Assembly (NCBI GenBank): GCA_027886175.1 | Contig: JAJNNQ010000005.1 | Location: 2,361,001-2,425,000 of the forward strand | DNA: 64,000 nucleotides | Direction of reading: 5' to 3' | From: Phylloscopus collybita | Taxonomy: Eukaryota; Chordata; Aves; Passeriformes; Phylloscopidae | Translations under genes and position numbers: made by a program | Notes under the pieces: model-generated | The model's database searches: none | What the model was told of the DNA's origin: nothing | What the model saw: only the letters and a program-made list of their open reading frames with translations | Part shown: piece by piece, positions 47,501-62,500 of the stretch | Layout of the letters: each line of letters begins with the position of its first letter | Numbering within the stretch: position 1 is the first letter of the stretch

Positions 47501-50500
47501 ATTTAAACGTCTCCATTATGATTTTTCTCTTCTACAGCAAGCTGAATATGTGTTAACCAATTTTCACCTCTGCTGCTTATTAATTTCTGTATTAGAAGTG
47601 TTTTATTGGCAAACTGGGGTTGATCATTCACTTTTCCAGGTGACTTTCTTACAGCAAAATCTGGAATCTCAAGACAAAGTCGAAAGACTCAACTTGCTAC
47701 TTACTGGTGTTCTATTTTACCATGGTTCTGTGGGTTTTTTGCTTGTTTGTTTTTAAAGATCCCAGTGCTCCTAAGCCAAGCTAAGGTTGTGTGTGAGCCC
47801 AGCTGCCCGTGGAGTTCTGTCAGGATTATTAAAAGATATTATCAGACTGGCTGAGATGCTCAAATGCCACCTCACAAGCCAAGGAACTGAATCAAATCCA
47901 TCACTGTCTCACAGGGCCCTCAAACCACCTTGGAGTCACTGGGTTGTTTATTTCAGTTTGCAGAGTATTGGGGAAATTGCATTTAATGATAATTTCAGGA
48001 CCACTCCTGGGTTTTATGGACAAAATTAATTTTTAAGCTTGTTCCTTTTTTTTTTTTTTTTTTCCATGTTAATGAAATGCTTTGGGGTGTAAGTCAGGAC
48101 AAGGATTGAGGATTGGATATGATTTCCTTGGATATGATTTCCTTGGATAAGCTGTCAATGTGCCTGGCACCCTTCTAAAAGTAGAGGATTTTCAAATCAA
48201 AGCTGAATTAGCAATGAACTTTAGCACAGAAAATATTATTCTGTAATATCTTGGGTTGTTTTGTTTTTTTTTTTTTTTTTTTTTTCCCCAGTTCTTCAAC
48301 ATCCACCTGCTTCACCTGGTAAATGTGGAACTTGAACAAATCTCTTTCTGAGTTTAGAAGAAATTTAGGATGTGAAGATCCTGGAAGTTTCATAAAAATG
48401 GGGTCAGGGTCTCTATGTGCATCTCCTCAGGCCCCAAAGCTCAGTCCTCAACAGACATCAGAGAATCTGCACCCGAAAGCCACATTTCCTTACACTCAAA
48501 AAAATTCAGTGTAAGCCACAACTCCACAGGAAACCAGGCTCCCTTCACTCACAGCAGCACTGCATCATTTTTTATATCCCTCATTTAATTGACATTTAAC
48601 TCTAATACAAGGCTCCTTTCATAAAATAGAAAATATCTAATTCATGCATCACAGCTTGGGTATTTAATATTTATTACTAACAACATAAGATTGGGTGATG
48701 TACTGAATTATTAAAGGAAATGAACAATCACAAGAGCAGAAGTTGGAGCTGGCAGTAGCATCAGAACCATTAAACACACACCAAAAAAAACCCCATCACA
48801 ACGTGTTTCTGTTTCCTATTCTGGCATTTGTACATTTGTAACTGCACGTGGAACACACGTCAGACCTTGTCCTGCTCCTGCCACACCCTCCCAAGATCTC
48901 AGCTGGGAAGGAGGAGCACTAAGCTTGGATTTCTGGTGATCTTCTCTCTTTACACCCCCCTGATTCCCTGTCTCCCACCCTCACCTGACCTTTCCCTGCA
49001 CAAAGATCTGCTCCTGAGCAGGGCAGGGCGGGTTCAGGAGCAGGACAAGCAGAGATGTCCCCGTGGTGCTGGGCACGCTGTCACTGGGGTGTGCAGCTGG
49101 GAGGGGAAGGGATTTAGGCTTGAAAGAGAAAAATCTTTGTTTCCTTGGCAATAATCACCAGGTACTGCAGCAGCTCTGGCTTGGCCACTTGTGGTACAGA
49201 GAGGAAATAAGCTCAGGTTGAATAATCTGTCAGATGGAACTGGAGCGGAGCAAAATAGGAAGGAGCAAAGTGCCCTCCTCAATACCGAGGTGTATCAGCT
49301 GAGTGAGAGGTTGTGGGTAAGGAGGGATGAATGAAGTTGTGCCAGGGCAGGGTCAGACTGGATTTTTGGGAAAGGTTCTTTCCCCAGAGGGTGCTGGGCA
49401 CTGCCCAGGCTCCCCAGGGAATGGGCACAGCCCTGAGGCTGCTCCAGGAGCCTTTGGACAGCCCTGCCAGGGATGCCCAGGGTGGGATTTGGGGGCTCTG
49501 TGCAGGGCCAGGGGCTGGATCTTGGCACCTGGGGATGCATTTCTCATCCTCGTGGGTCCCTTCCAGCTCAGGATATTCCATGGGTCTGTGACCCCATGAA
49601 CTGAGCTGGTGTCACCTCTGTGCATCAACACAGGAGCCCTGGATCCTCTCCCTCTCCGTGGGGACACACCCATGCCTCTGATCCAAAGGCAGCTTTGAAT
49701 ATAAAGAAACACTTCCCAGTATTCCCCTTCTGCCTCTGCAATATTTTTTGCATTAATGACGCATTTCCTCCCATCAGCTTGCACCAACCACCAGAAAAAC
49801 TGCTGGTGATAAAACAGGGGATGCAATCGAGTGGCTGGGTAACATATGGTGCTCATCAAACAGTATCCAAAGAGATTCCAGTGTGAATCAGCAAATGTTC
49901 ATAAATTGGGCATCTGAATAATAATAATTCATAACAAGCCACCTCAGTGTCTTTCTCTCCATCAAATATTGATGACCTGTTACTTTTACTAAAAGATTTT
50001 AGGTGCAAATTAAAATCCAGAAGTGTCATAAAGGAAAAAAAAAAAATAAAAAAGATAATCTCCATCCCCAAAAGCTTCAATGTAGGGAAATGCACAGGGA
50101 AAAAAAAACCAGTCTGTAAAATACAGAAGAGCAAAGGGGAGAAGCTTTGAAAGCTCTGTCTTAGCCCCTGTGGATTCTGGTTGCAGCTTTTTTCACTGAA
50201 GTTTGGTCATGCCTCAGATTTTTCATCCCTGCGTTCTTCATGATGAATTGAGACCTTGATAATTCCCATCTCTCTCATTTAGCCACTAAGAGGGGTTTGT
50301 ACCCACACAAGGGCTGACAGTGTCACGTTTGATCTGAAGAAAAGTTGTTCTGAAACAATATTTCAATGGCTGGGCAGGCTGAGGATGGGATGGCTCTTTG
50401 AATGGATCAAAATGGAGCTCAGCAGAGAGAAAATCTGCTAAATAAAAGCTCCTGAGTTGTTTGAAACAGGTCACACTACCTAACAACAATTAGAGCCAGC

Positions 50501-53500
50501 AGTAAATAAGACACTCAGGCAGAATTTGTGCAAGAGCACAAAGGAGTCCAGAGTAATTAGTTCAGTGGGGAAGGGAATTTAAAAAAAAAAAACAACAACA
50601 AAACAAACCCCAAAACATTAAAAAAGTGATAAATTTCCAGCTGTCCTGAGGTCTGTGTCAGGAGAGGGATGGGAAGACAGAGCGGAGCAGAAAATCGAGG
50701 GGATGCATTTCAAATGCAAGGAAAAAACCCAACAATGCCCTGTGAAACACTGCCCCAGGTGCCAAGAACAGCAGAGTTGCCCCAAACTCTCTCAGAGCCT
50801 CAACTTTGTGCCGTGGGTGGGTTCAGAGGGGCTGCACTTTGTCCTCTCCCATTTCTCTCTCAGATCAGGGAGCTGTGATGCAGAAGGCAAAGAGAATATT
50901 GCCCTTAATGGGTTTTGGATCAAGCTCTGACAAATGGCTTAAAAAGAAGCTGTGAGAGGCACGTCTCACCTGCTGAAAGGCTTGCTAGAAACCATTCCTT
51001 CTCACATTTGAGGCTGTGTGAAGGCTATAGATAATAATTCTTAGCAGCTGCATCACAAGACAAGGCAATTCCAAGTGCTGTGACGAGACAGAAAAGTTTA
51101 ACTTGTCCGACACAATGCAAGGAGAATATTGTGTCTGCCAGGAAAGCTGGACTTCTCTCAATAAGTAAATAAGTGCCTGTCAAAGGACCAAAAGCACAAG
51201 GCCTGAAGCAGATGTGATAAATGCAGTGCTGTGAAAGAGGCAGGAGAAGGAGGAGCTCAGGACCCAGCTGTTCCGAAAGCCCCGAGGCAGCAAGGGATTG
51301 CTTAAGCACAGGCCTAACTCTGGGCTGGAGTCTCCAAATTACAAAATGCTTAATCCTGATCACAGTCCTGCTGCCTGGTGCTACCTCTGGGTGAACAGCT
51401 CAGTTAAACCCAGCTGCTGTGAGCAAAAGAAGAGATGGAAATCCAGTTCTGACTGTTCATGCAGAGTTCCTGCACGCCAGGGCGAATTTGGAACGCACAG
51501 AAATATTGTTCCATACAGAATCATGGAATGATTCGGGCTGGAGAGGACCTTAAAGATCATCCAGTTCCGTGGGCAGGGACACCTTCCATTGTGCTCCAAG
51601 CCCCAGTGTCCAACCTGGCCTTGGACACTTCCAGGGATCCAGCTGCTCTGGACACCCTGTGGCAGTGCTTTGCCACCAGCAACGTCAAATATTTCTCCCT
51701 CATTCTTAATCTAATCCAGTCCTCTTTTACTTCAAACCCATCAGATATAAATATTGAAATTCCCCTCTGAGTGACTCCATCAGGAGATGAGATGAGCACC
51801 ATGTGCAGGGAGGGAAAACAAACAGCTTCCCTGGGATCTGCCGGAGTCGGAGCTCCGTGTGATGTTCAAAAAGAAGAGTTTGCAAAGTTTGTGCAGAAGC
51901 CACCAGGCTGTGGGGAAGAAGTGAGAGCTCATTAAAATTGTCACACATACTTTTTAAGTAAAGAACTTGAGAAATCAAGCAGGGATGATAGGTACAGCTT
52001 TTAATTAACCAGGCCAAACAAACCATCCTCCGAATGTGTTGTCTCGTGTGAACAAAAGATTGTTGATGGCTATTTGCTTTGATCTCAAGAGCATGAAAGA
52101 GTAATATGTATTTAGAAGGGCTGATAGAAGAAATAAAATCAGAGAAAAGAAAGAGGTGTCAAGTCATTAGATTTAAAAGTGCAGCAGGGGTGGCTTTGTG
52201 CACTGCTGCATTGTTCAGCCAATCTGTTTTCGGGAGAGGGGGGATGTTAATTCATGGATATGAAATGCAGGGATTCAAACAGCAAAGGGCTTTGAAATCC
52301 CCATCAGAACCTTGAGCTGGATGGGTGTAAAACTGGGTGAATTCTGCAGGCTTCAGCGCTGCCAGAAGGGCAGCTCTCCCTTCAAGGGTGTAATTCTTTT
52401 CCAAATAAAGTAACCCTGATACTTTGTAAAGATTCCCTCTTCTTGTCTCCTGTCTGCCTGGAACATCTGACACCTCCCGGCGTTATTGAAGCCTCATCAC
52501 GGCGCTGTGTTGATAAAAAGGGAGGAATCTGGATCTGATGAAATCAGGGGCAAAGTAATTTTTATTATCTGAGAAATCCGATTTGAAGCCATGTCTGCTC
52601 AGCCTCCCTTTGCTGCTCAGGAGAAAAAAAAAAAAAACCAAAAAAACCTCTTTATTTCCAGGCTGTGCAAAGATATATTGTTTATAAATTTCTCCAGACG
52701 TGCTGCCAGACACTGAGACAATATCTGACTCCTCTAATTTTACCAAGATTGAGGAGCAGGAGAGGCTGCACTCAAAACTACAAAGGGGAGTGAGCGAGGG
52801 GCAGAAAGATGAGCACAACTCCCAGGTGGCTGGGAATTAGCAGTGATTTATGCAGATGGAAATGTGAGTAAAGTTTGGCTGAGTGAATGACTTGTCCCTG
52901 CTGCTGACAGCCCTGGTATTTTTGAAAAGGTCCCACTGAATCCCATCTGAGATCTGACTGTCTGTATCATATGTTAATGATCTTTGTACCTGTTTATTCT
53001 ATTCTCAGCATAATTTGTATGCTAATAGTGTTGCCATTTAATAAACTGTGCTTAAAAGATTTTCCTTATCTGCATGCTGATATAAATGAGCTTCGGGGTT
53101 GACTGACAATTAGCTGGAAATCAAATAAATGCCATTATAATCTTTTAACTATTTGGATCAAAACAAAATTACACAATCCAGCTGAATAGTCTTATTAAAA
53201 TATTGTAGAAAAGAATATTATTAGAAATTATAAGACGTGGCGCTAGAACTCTTCCATCCTAGGTCTTAAAATTCTCCCCTCTTCCTAAAAATAGAATGAA
53301 TTTTTCATCAAATCCCTGCAATTGGGACCACAGATATTTATTTATGTAAATATATACAGCCATCTGAACTGAGCTATACTCCATCATACAGATTCCAGAG
53401 AAAACACCGGATTTTCAGGACCTGCTACTGCCTTTAACACAAAACAGCAAAAAAATTGTTTTGCCCTGTCTGTAAGGCACTCAAGGATTAAATGTGAGGC

Positions 53501-56500
53501 AGATGTTCCTCTGTGATGGCCAAAGAAAAAGGGGACAAAATCACCCTGTACCCAAATGTCTTGGTGACACATCCCAAACTGGCAGCCAGGGAACACTGGG
53601 CAACAGCACCTCTGTGTGTATGGGAAAGAAAAGCAGAGAAGGAACAGAATTGCCAAATGAAGCAGCTGCCAATTTCTTTATCTTCCAAGTTCTGCTGCTT
53701 TTATGAAATCTTTGTAACTCCACTACATCAGACAGAAGCTCTTCCAGAGCAGGATGGGATGTCCACACTGCCACAATTCTAATCCCACCATTGATCATCA
53801 TTTTTTATGATCCAGGCACCATCAGGAGCTCTGACTCAGCCCCTCACACAACTAAATTCACTCCAGATGTAAAACTAAGCCCTTAAGATGGGATTTAAGT
53901 AGAATTTAAACAGTACAGGAGGCCCTGAATTGCCCTCTGCGTGGGAGTTTCATTCACTTGCAGGAAGCTGCTTCCCTCTCTGCTTGTCAGAACACATTTC
54001 AGAAGCACAAGAACAATGAAACCTGCTGCTAACCTTCAAGAATTCTGTCCAGACAACAAGCAGCTGACACCAGCATGGCCCTGGTTGGATTTCACAAACC
54101 CTGGAATAGAATCAGAGACCAAAAACCCCCAAAACAGAATCACAGAATGCCAGGATGGTTGGGGTTGAAAGGGACCTTAAAGCTCATCCCATTCCACCCC
54201 CTGCCATGGGCAGGGACACCTCCCACTGTCCCAGGCTGCTCCAAACCCCATCCAGCCGGGTCTCATCCTCTCTCATTTCTTGTGCCTGTTGGTTGGGCTC
54301 CTTGTGGACCTGCAGGAAACCTGGGACAAGCTTCCCTGGGCATAATTTAAAAGCCCATATTCGTACCATATTTGGTACAGATTTTCCAGATTTGTATATT
54401 TTATATAAATTTCCATATTTGGTGCAGGTTTTCCATATTTGGTACAGATTTTCCAAATTTGTATATTTTTATATAAATTTCCATATTTGGTGCAGGTTTT
54501 CCAAATCTGGTGCAGGTTTTCCAAATTTGTATATTTTAATATGAATTTCCATATTTGGTGCAGGTTTTCCATATTTGGTAGAGATTTTCCAAATTTGTAT
54601 ATTTTTATATAAATTTCCATATTTGGTGCAGGTTTTCCATCCCACACTGGCATTTTTGATCCTGCAGCAATACCCCCAGCAGCAACGACGTGCATGGCAG
54701 CACAACTTGGACTGAGAGAGAAGCACAGAGGCTTGCATTCTCCCATTACTTTATTTTTTTATTTTTCCCTGCAAACTCCTAATTAGGAACCTTGATTTCC
54801 AGCCTGCTCAGTGGAAAAAAAAATCCAACGAGATTATCTGGCTTTGGATGGAGTCCTGAGCATCCATCAGAAAATGTGCATGGAGCAGGGACAGGACACG
54901 AGCTGGAGCGGGGAGAGGGCACGGCACTGACACTCCCTGGGGTTGGGATGATTGCAGCTCCTGGTGGCAGGGAGGAGTGACAGATTTCCTGGGGCATCTC
55001 AGCGTGCAGGACAGCCCCTTGCAAAGCCTCCCCTTTAAAAGGCTGCCACGACTTGAGTGGGAACGATTTCAAATTGCATTAGAGAGGTGTCCTGCAGAGG
55101 GGGGGGAGGTTGGGGTTGTAATAAATCCTTCTCTTTTTCACGTGAGAACATCTGCTTCATTTACTGCCTCCATGCTCACATTATCTGCTGTGCTGAGCAC
55201 TGGCACTGAGCACTCAGCAGTGCAGGGGGAAATTAGGTTTGTTGGCTTGTTCCATTGTGGAACTCTCCAAGAGGAGAGAAAAGAAAGGAAAAGCCCTTTT
55301 CTGCTGTCTTCCCCTGCACCAATATCCTCTGGCTGCTGCCTGGGTCAGGTAGCAATGGGGGTCCCCTCCTGCCTCCTCGTTACTCTGCAGTGCCTTGACT
55401 TCAAATAGAAACAGCACAGAGAGAGAAGAAAGGGGAAAAAACAAAGGGAAATAGGATAAAGAAGGAAAAACGAAGTATTTCTTTTTTTCCTCCCATCACT
55501 TATGCTTGTTCTTCCTTCTCCTTATCTCCCTCCTCATCTTGCAGTCAAGTTTTCCATTCTCCTGCCTTCACCCTCATTGTGGGGAACAAGAATAACCAGA
55601 AAGGTGGAGAAGCAGGAAGGACTGAAGGTATTTCAGGAGAGTTTGGGGTGTTTTCTGACAGCCCTTAGGCTGTAAAACTTCTCTTAGGCCAATATCAGCA
55701 GTTTTGGTGGTTCCTGTGGGTGCTGCCATGTGTGATGTTCCTCCCAGATCCAGTGGCATTTTTCAGGGGGCAGCACTGGAAAGTGCCTGCAACCAACCCC
55801 AAAGCCAGACAAACCCCAAAACCAGACCAACTTCCCTGCTGAGAGCAAATAAATCCTCAATAAATACATTGGAGCTGCCTCTCCCAGTTCTCTGCAATTC
55901 CCTTCTCTTTTCTGTCTGAAACCAGGACCACGGTGGTGCCAGCACTGGATATTTTTAGCTAGAAAATACTTCCTGCAGCTCTCAGCATTCCCTGAGGAGT
56001 GGTGTGATGGTGGGGCTTGTCTGGTTAGCACCAAATGTGCTGTGACACTGGGGCTTCAGAGATTAAAAACACTTCTGAACAGCAACCCCAGGTTTTGTAG
56101 GAGTCTTCATGTCTTAGAGAGTAACTTCAGACCAAACACTGAAAGCAGGCAGGTAAATCTGTGCTTTGGATTCCTGTCAATCTGTTTGTAAGCAAGGAAT
56201 GCAGCTGAAGTGATTAATCAAATTTAGCAGAGGTGGAATCAATCCCATTGGTCCTCCAGGCAAAAGTGGGATTTCATCAACAGATAAGCTTAATTTGTAT
56301 TCGTGTTGACTTTCAGCAGTGGTGTCTGAGATAGCTGGAATTGCTCTGATTGCTGATGCCCACACTTCAAGTGCTCTATTTAAATACTAAAATAGGAAAT
56401 GAACTTCTTTACAAGCACACAGACACTGATAAGATAGAAGGGTTAAGGCATCTCATCAAAGCTATGCAAAGCTCCTCGTGGTAGAGAAGCAAGGAGGATA

Positions 56501-59500
56501 AAAACAGAGACCCACTTAATCCAGGCTTCAAAAACCAGACTTAAAAAATAAAATAATAGCAAAATTAATATCCCAGTGCTGTTTCACCCAATAGAAAGGT
56601 GGGAATAGAATAGTAAGTTCTGGAATATCATAAGAAAAATAGATTTTGCATGGAACTCGGTACCTGCATGCAAATATCTGGGGTATTTTATGTGCAAGCA
56701 GTGGGTGAGGAGAGCAGGGTGGTTTGTGGCACTAAGCAGCCTGACAAGCAGAACTCCTCTTTGCCTGTGCCCCTCATCTGCTGTGACTTCAAGGCAGTGG
56801 AGGGGTTTTTTTTTCAGACACTGTGGATGGGTTTCATTCCCTCAGCTTTGCTCGTCTCAGTTTGGTGTCTCATTTGAGAGCGAGGCACCTGCCAAGAACA
56901 AGTAAATAACTCCCTTAGGCTTCATATTGACTTCAGCTAAAGAATAGTCAAGTGCCATCAATCTCCTCCTTTGTTAGCAGACTAGTGCAAATTTTGGAAT
57001 TTTCTATCCATTTGGTCTTGATTCCTCCCCAAGTAGATTTTTTTATTTATTTATTTATTTTTAAGGATAAGGGATATTCTGAAGCTAAACCAACAGCGTT
57101 TGACATTCTGGTAATTGAAATGTTCCCCTGAAGTTTGCTGAACTGTCCTGACACATTTCTGCTCAAATTGGTTGGAGCTGAGACGCTGTTTCACAGAAAA
57201 TGCATTTTGTGTGTTGTATTTGATCAGGGGATGGAGGGAGGGCTTCTCCTGTTTACCAAACAACCACAGGAGAAGCTGAGCTGGGAAGGACCCACAAGGA
57301 TCAGAGTCCAACCCCAACAATCCCACCCTGGGCATCCCTGGGAGCTTTGTCCAAACCTTCCTGGAGCTCTGGCAGCCTCGGGGCCATGCCCATTCCCTCT
57401 GGGAATGAAGAACCTTTCTGGGAGGAGAACCTTTCCCTAAAATCCAACCTAAACCTGCCCTGACAGAGCTCCAGCCATTCCCTGTCACAGGGAACAGAGA
57501 TTGGAGCTGCCCCTCAGGAGGAGCTGCTGACTTTGTAACTCCCTGTTTGTCTCACTCCGTCCACAGGCACAGAACAATCCTTTTCCCAAATAACAAAATA
57601 GTTTAAATGTGTTCAGGTGCTCGTGGTTTTGGAATCTGGCTGAGAACAGGGGAGCAGCAGAAGGAGAGCACGAGCAGGGGGTGGCCCAGAGTGCTCAGAG
57701 GATGGTGGGAGAGCAGATGCCAAGGAAACCTGCTGGGTCCTGGCTCTTCCCCTGGCAGCAGGAGAACCCCTCCAGTCTGGGCTCCAAGGGGCAGCTCCAA
57801 GGACTCAGCAACTCCCAGATAATTCCCCCACCCAGTCACAACATCTGCTCCCTTCTCCTTCCACAGTGTTGCTGAATTGTAGCTTCTCACACCACTGTTT
57901 GCCCATGTTCCCTCTGAGTAATGGCAATAACCTGAGTGTAAAACACCAAAACCGAGTGTGCCACAGGACACAGCATTCACCAGCTTTATTTCTGGCAGAG
58001 GATCCACTCCCATCCTTCACAGAACTGGGGCTGAACTGTTTTCCTGCAAGCAAGACTTGGAGCCAACAAGTATTGAGCATATTTTATGATCTCTAAATGT
58101 ACTTCTTGCCCGGGCCCCCCAAAAAACAATTTAAATTATGAATATTTGCTTATTACTGATTATTAATGCATGGGAAGTGCTGTATATGACTAATGCATTC
58201 TTCCAGCCTACCTCATTTCTCAGTTTTCCCTCAGCTCTCCTCATTGAAATTCCGAGTGAAGTGAGTCCCATATGTTTCTATGCATTCACTGCAGTGCTTG
58301 GGGATGCTCAGCCCAGGCTGGGGGAATAGCACCTCTCTCTGGCAAAGCACAACCAGCCCCAATTCCCTTGCATTAAAACACTTCCATCAAAAGGAATTTT
58401 ATTTTATTTTTTTTTTCTGTAAAATAAGTTTTCCACGAGGGTCCCGAATCTGAACCCGCTGGAGGCACCAAGGCAGACGTTCGTGATGAGATCGGTGTCT
58501 AGACTTGAAAATTTGTTTTATTTAATGTATGAATTGTTCCTTTCTTCTCCTTCATTTCCTCAGTTGGAAACGAGAGGGTAGAGGCAAGAAGTGAGATGAA
58601 GAAAGCTCCTGTTGCATGCGCCGAGGATGTGACACACATGAAAATAGCTGAAAACTGTGTCAGACTCCACGGGGAGGGAGTTTGGAGCACAAAGCTTGGT
58701 GTTTTGTTGTGTTTCATTGCTACACTGAGCTAAAACCCACAGCACACGCCAGGAAAAGTTCTTTATTCCACAAAGGCCAAACCAGCTGTCCCTTGGAGGA
58801 CTGGCATTGCTCCCCAAACTCCCATTTCTCCAGATTTTGACCCAAAGAAGAAGGATAATTGCCCAAGAGCAGGGAAAAGCAGCCAGGGTGAGCCAGCTGT
58901 GGGATTTCCTTTGGATTCCTGCAGCTGATAACCTCAAATTCTCTCTCGGGTGCCAGCAGCATGGGCCATGGATAAATCCCAATACTCAGGGCCTGAGGGG
59001 GGAATGGAGTTATTTCTGAAAATTTGGAATCTCTCAATGAAGAGGGCTGGAACAATAAACAGATCTGATACTGGTGTTTTCAGGCTATATTTCACCATCT
59101 AATGTAAAAAAAGTTATTATTTCGGCATTTTCTGCAGGATTGGCATGTGTGCTTCAGCTGCAATGAAGTATTTCACAGAAATGAGAGCAGAGAAGCTGCT
59201 GAAGAGCTGAGCAGTGGTGGGTTTGAGCCACAGAAAAGATGGGAAAGACAAGTGGGGTTGGAGAAAACTCTGCCCTGAAAAGGGGAATGGGGGCTGAGGA
59301 TTCTCAAGAGATGCAGAACCCCGACAAGAGATGCAGAAAATCACCCTTCAAAAAAACTGTTAGGTATTTTTCAGATAGCAGGGGCCCAAAAAAACTGCAG
59401 CTTCGTAAACTTTAAAAGGACCTCAAGAACTCAGAGGAAGTCTAATTAAAAGGATTTAATTGTGCATCTATTAATATGGATAATCCATTAATTAGTGTTC

Positions 59501-62500
59501 TTGTTCAGCACACTTCTCTTTACACGCTTGCAAACTGAATTTAATATAAAGCAAAGTTGTGATATCAAGAGTTCAGCTGATCAGGGAGAGTGGTTACCAC
59601 ATCTTCAGGGCTATCAGGAATAAACTATCATCAGGAATGAAAGGGAAAAGGTGAAAAAAATGGAATATTCTTGCCCTTTTGGGCGGAATAGGTCTGGTTT
59701 CACTACTTCTTTAACAAAGGATTAAATTTATCTAAATAATTGGAAAGAAGCTGCGTGATCTGACTTATTTAGGGATGAGCCCACCACAGTTTGGCTGCCA
59801 GAACTGGAAGGGATTGGTCTTTCCTTTTTTTTAGCAGCTATAACCCTACCAAATATTTTAAAAAAGGGCAATAAAAGAGCCCATAGAGGTTATAATTGCA
59901 GCACGATAAAATGGGAGCAGAAATAAGGTTTTGTCAGGGTTTAATCATGTCTGTGGAGAAAGGCAGACCATGTTCCCTCTCTTTTTATGTGTAACTCCAG
60001 CACTTTAATTAGCCACGTACTTTACAGCCACACAAACCCTTATTTCATTTTGTTTTCTGTCAGGGAGATCTCTGGACTAACATTGTGCTGATGATTTATC
60101 TCCCATCCTTTTTAAACCACGACGTTAGCCAGTTTGTCATTTAATAATCAAACAGCCTCATAAATCCCACTCTGCACCAGTGGCCACACTGGCAATAATC
60201 TGCATGCAGAGAGTTGAAACTCTGTCTCCTTTGTAAATCCTGCTCCTGCCCAGCAGCAGGAGCCTTCTGGGACACTCAGAAATTACAGTGTGCTCGGAAT
60301 TATTGTTAGTAAATTAATACAGGAGCGCAAGTAAATACTGCACGGAGTGTGTAAATATTTCTTTTATCGGGAAATCAGGTGGGGAATATCAGAGCAGTGG
60401 AACCTCAAGATCCAGGCTTAGTTCAGCCTCTGGAATAGGCAAAACAATCAAAATACAATCAGAAGACAAACAAAGATTTGATTAAACACTGGTTAGAAAA
60501 GTGTTTTCCATTGTGAGCAGTTAAAATGAAAATAAAATTGCCAACAGCTAAAGCCATTGGAAAGTTCTCTATGTCCATGCTCGCCCAAATTTCTCTGTTC
60601 CATTGCCAGCACCTATGTAAAATTCTCAGATTTGCACCTTCTTTCATAAATGCTCCTGTGATTTATCTCTACTGTGCATCCCTGCAGTGAGGCAGAGGAA
60701 AACAGTTCCTTGTGTCACAGTTTGGGATAGTGTTCCAGAGAATTATCATCGTTTTAAAGTCTGATGTGACCCAAAGCAACCTCCCTGAGCACGTTGTCCT
60801 GTGCGAAAATCTGGTGCTCAGTTGCCAGAGCTTTATGAATTACTGATTGTAGCTTTCAAAGGCTGACAACAGAATGTGACAAAAGAGGGTTGCTGTTACA
60901 TTTGTGAACTGGAAGAGATGCTGAGAAGGACTCTCAGACATTCTCAGCACTTCTGAGGACACTGCTTGCCCATTGCATCCATCTGTCTCCATTCGTGTAT
61001 GGAAATATCCTCAGGGCTGTGTGTTGCATACAGCATCCCTCATTTCTGTCAGCAGGACCCTTTGATTTTAATATTCCACCATTTAATTGCCATTAATGTG
61101 GAGTTACAGAGTTGTGGAAAAGCCTGAGCTGAAAGGGACCCAGAGGGCTCATGGAGATCCATGGGGATTGTCTGCTGGAACCCTGGAGGCTGAAAATGTC
61201 AGGATTTCTGTCCTAAAGGGCTCTGACCCTCAAGCAGGCACTGCATTTGACTTGAGGCCATGGAAAAAGGCTTCCAAAGTCAAGTGGTGGCACTGGGGTT
61301 GTGGATGTGCAGTTTGAATAGAATTATGTGATATCACAGGGTGAAAAACTTAGATTTAGTATATAGTAATGTATGGGGCAAGATGGATGACATTGGGCAT
61401 TGTCTAAGTCCTTCTTTTTCATCTTCTTCTTCCTTCTACCTCATGGGTTTGGGTGGTTTTCTGTAATTGGGTGTAAAAGGTCTGCATTGCAGGCCTTGGG
61501 TGGTCATCATTGGGTCAAAAACATAAATAATACAGGTGTCACCTCATTATTGAGTAACTATCACTTAAATAACCTTGGAAGGAGATAGAGGCACTCTATT
61601 TTACCTCGTTTATCTAACTTGTTGGTCAGAGCTCAGGGCTGGTGAGTCTGTACACAGATAAGAAATAATAAACATCCGAGTCCGAACACGAACTGCGACT
61701 CCCGAGTATTGATCCCGACCTCAGCAGAGAAAAAGAAGCCAGAACAGCCACAATTGTCCACCCCAGCCATCCCACCCTGTGCCTGAGGACATTGAAATAC
61801 AATAATGGAGATGCTTCCTGGCAGCTCAGAAATAAGGAATTGGTCCTCAGCAAACCCCACCTGAGCCAAGGCGGTTGGTGAGGGCTCACTCCCGCCTAAC
61901 CGCGAGCGACAGGCTGATTGTGCCGGGGGGGATTGTACAGCCTGTACAGCAGCACAGCAATTATGCCTCAGCCTGGGGGCACATCCTGGGCCTCCAGTGC
62001 TGTCTCCACGTGAAGCTGATTCCCTCCAGCTCCGTGGCTGGCCATGAATTAAGCGATGATGAGCACGAACGTATGGATCACACGGATCACCCGCGCACAT
62101 TCGCTCCGGCTCTGCGCTCACCCCGCTTTGTACCCACGGAACTCCGCGGCCACTCTAAAGGCAAAGAGGCCTCTGGCATTTCCACCAAGGAGCTGCCAAA
62201 AGCAATCCCGAGCCAGCTGCGCTTCAGTCAGCTTTAAATGTTGTTAAAACAGAGAAAATTCAGCGGCCCAGCCGCCGGTCACTGCCCGTACCTTTTGTTC
62301 TGGTGCAGAACCTCCGAGCCTTTTCTCCAGGAAACGACAGCTCTGGGAGAAGCACTGGGTTTACAACTGATTGTAACTTCCCCTCCAACCTGAACAACAG
62401 ACAGCTTCTTCACAGGGTTTCTGGAGAAATCAGGGGCTGCAGCTAAAAAGAGAGAAGGAGGAAGAGACATCATGAAATGAACTTGCCAAATTCTTCTCTT

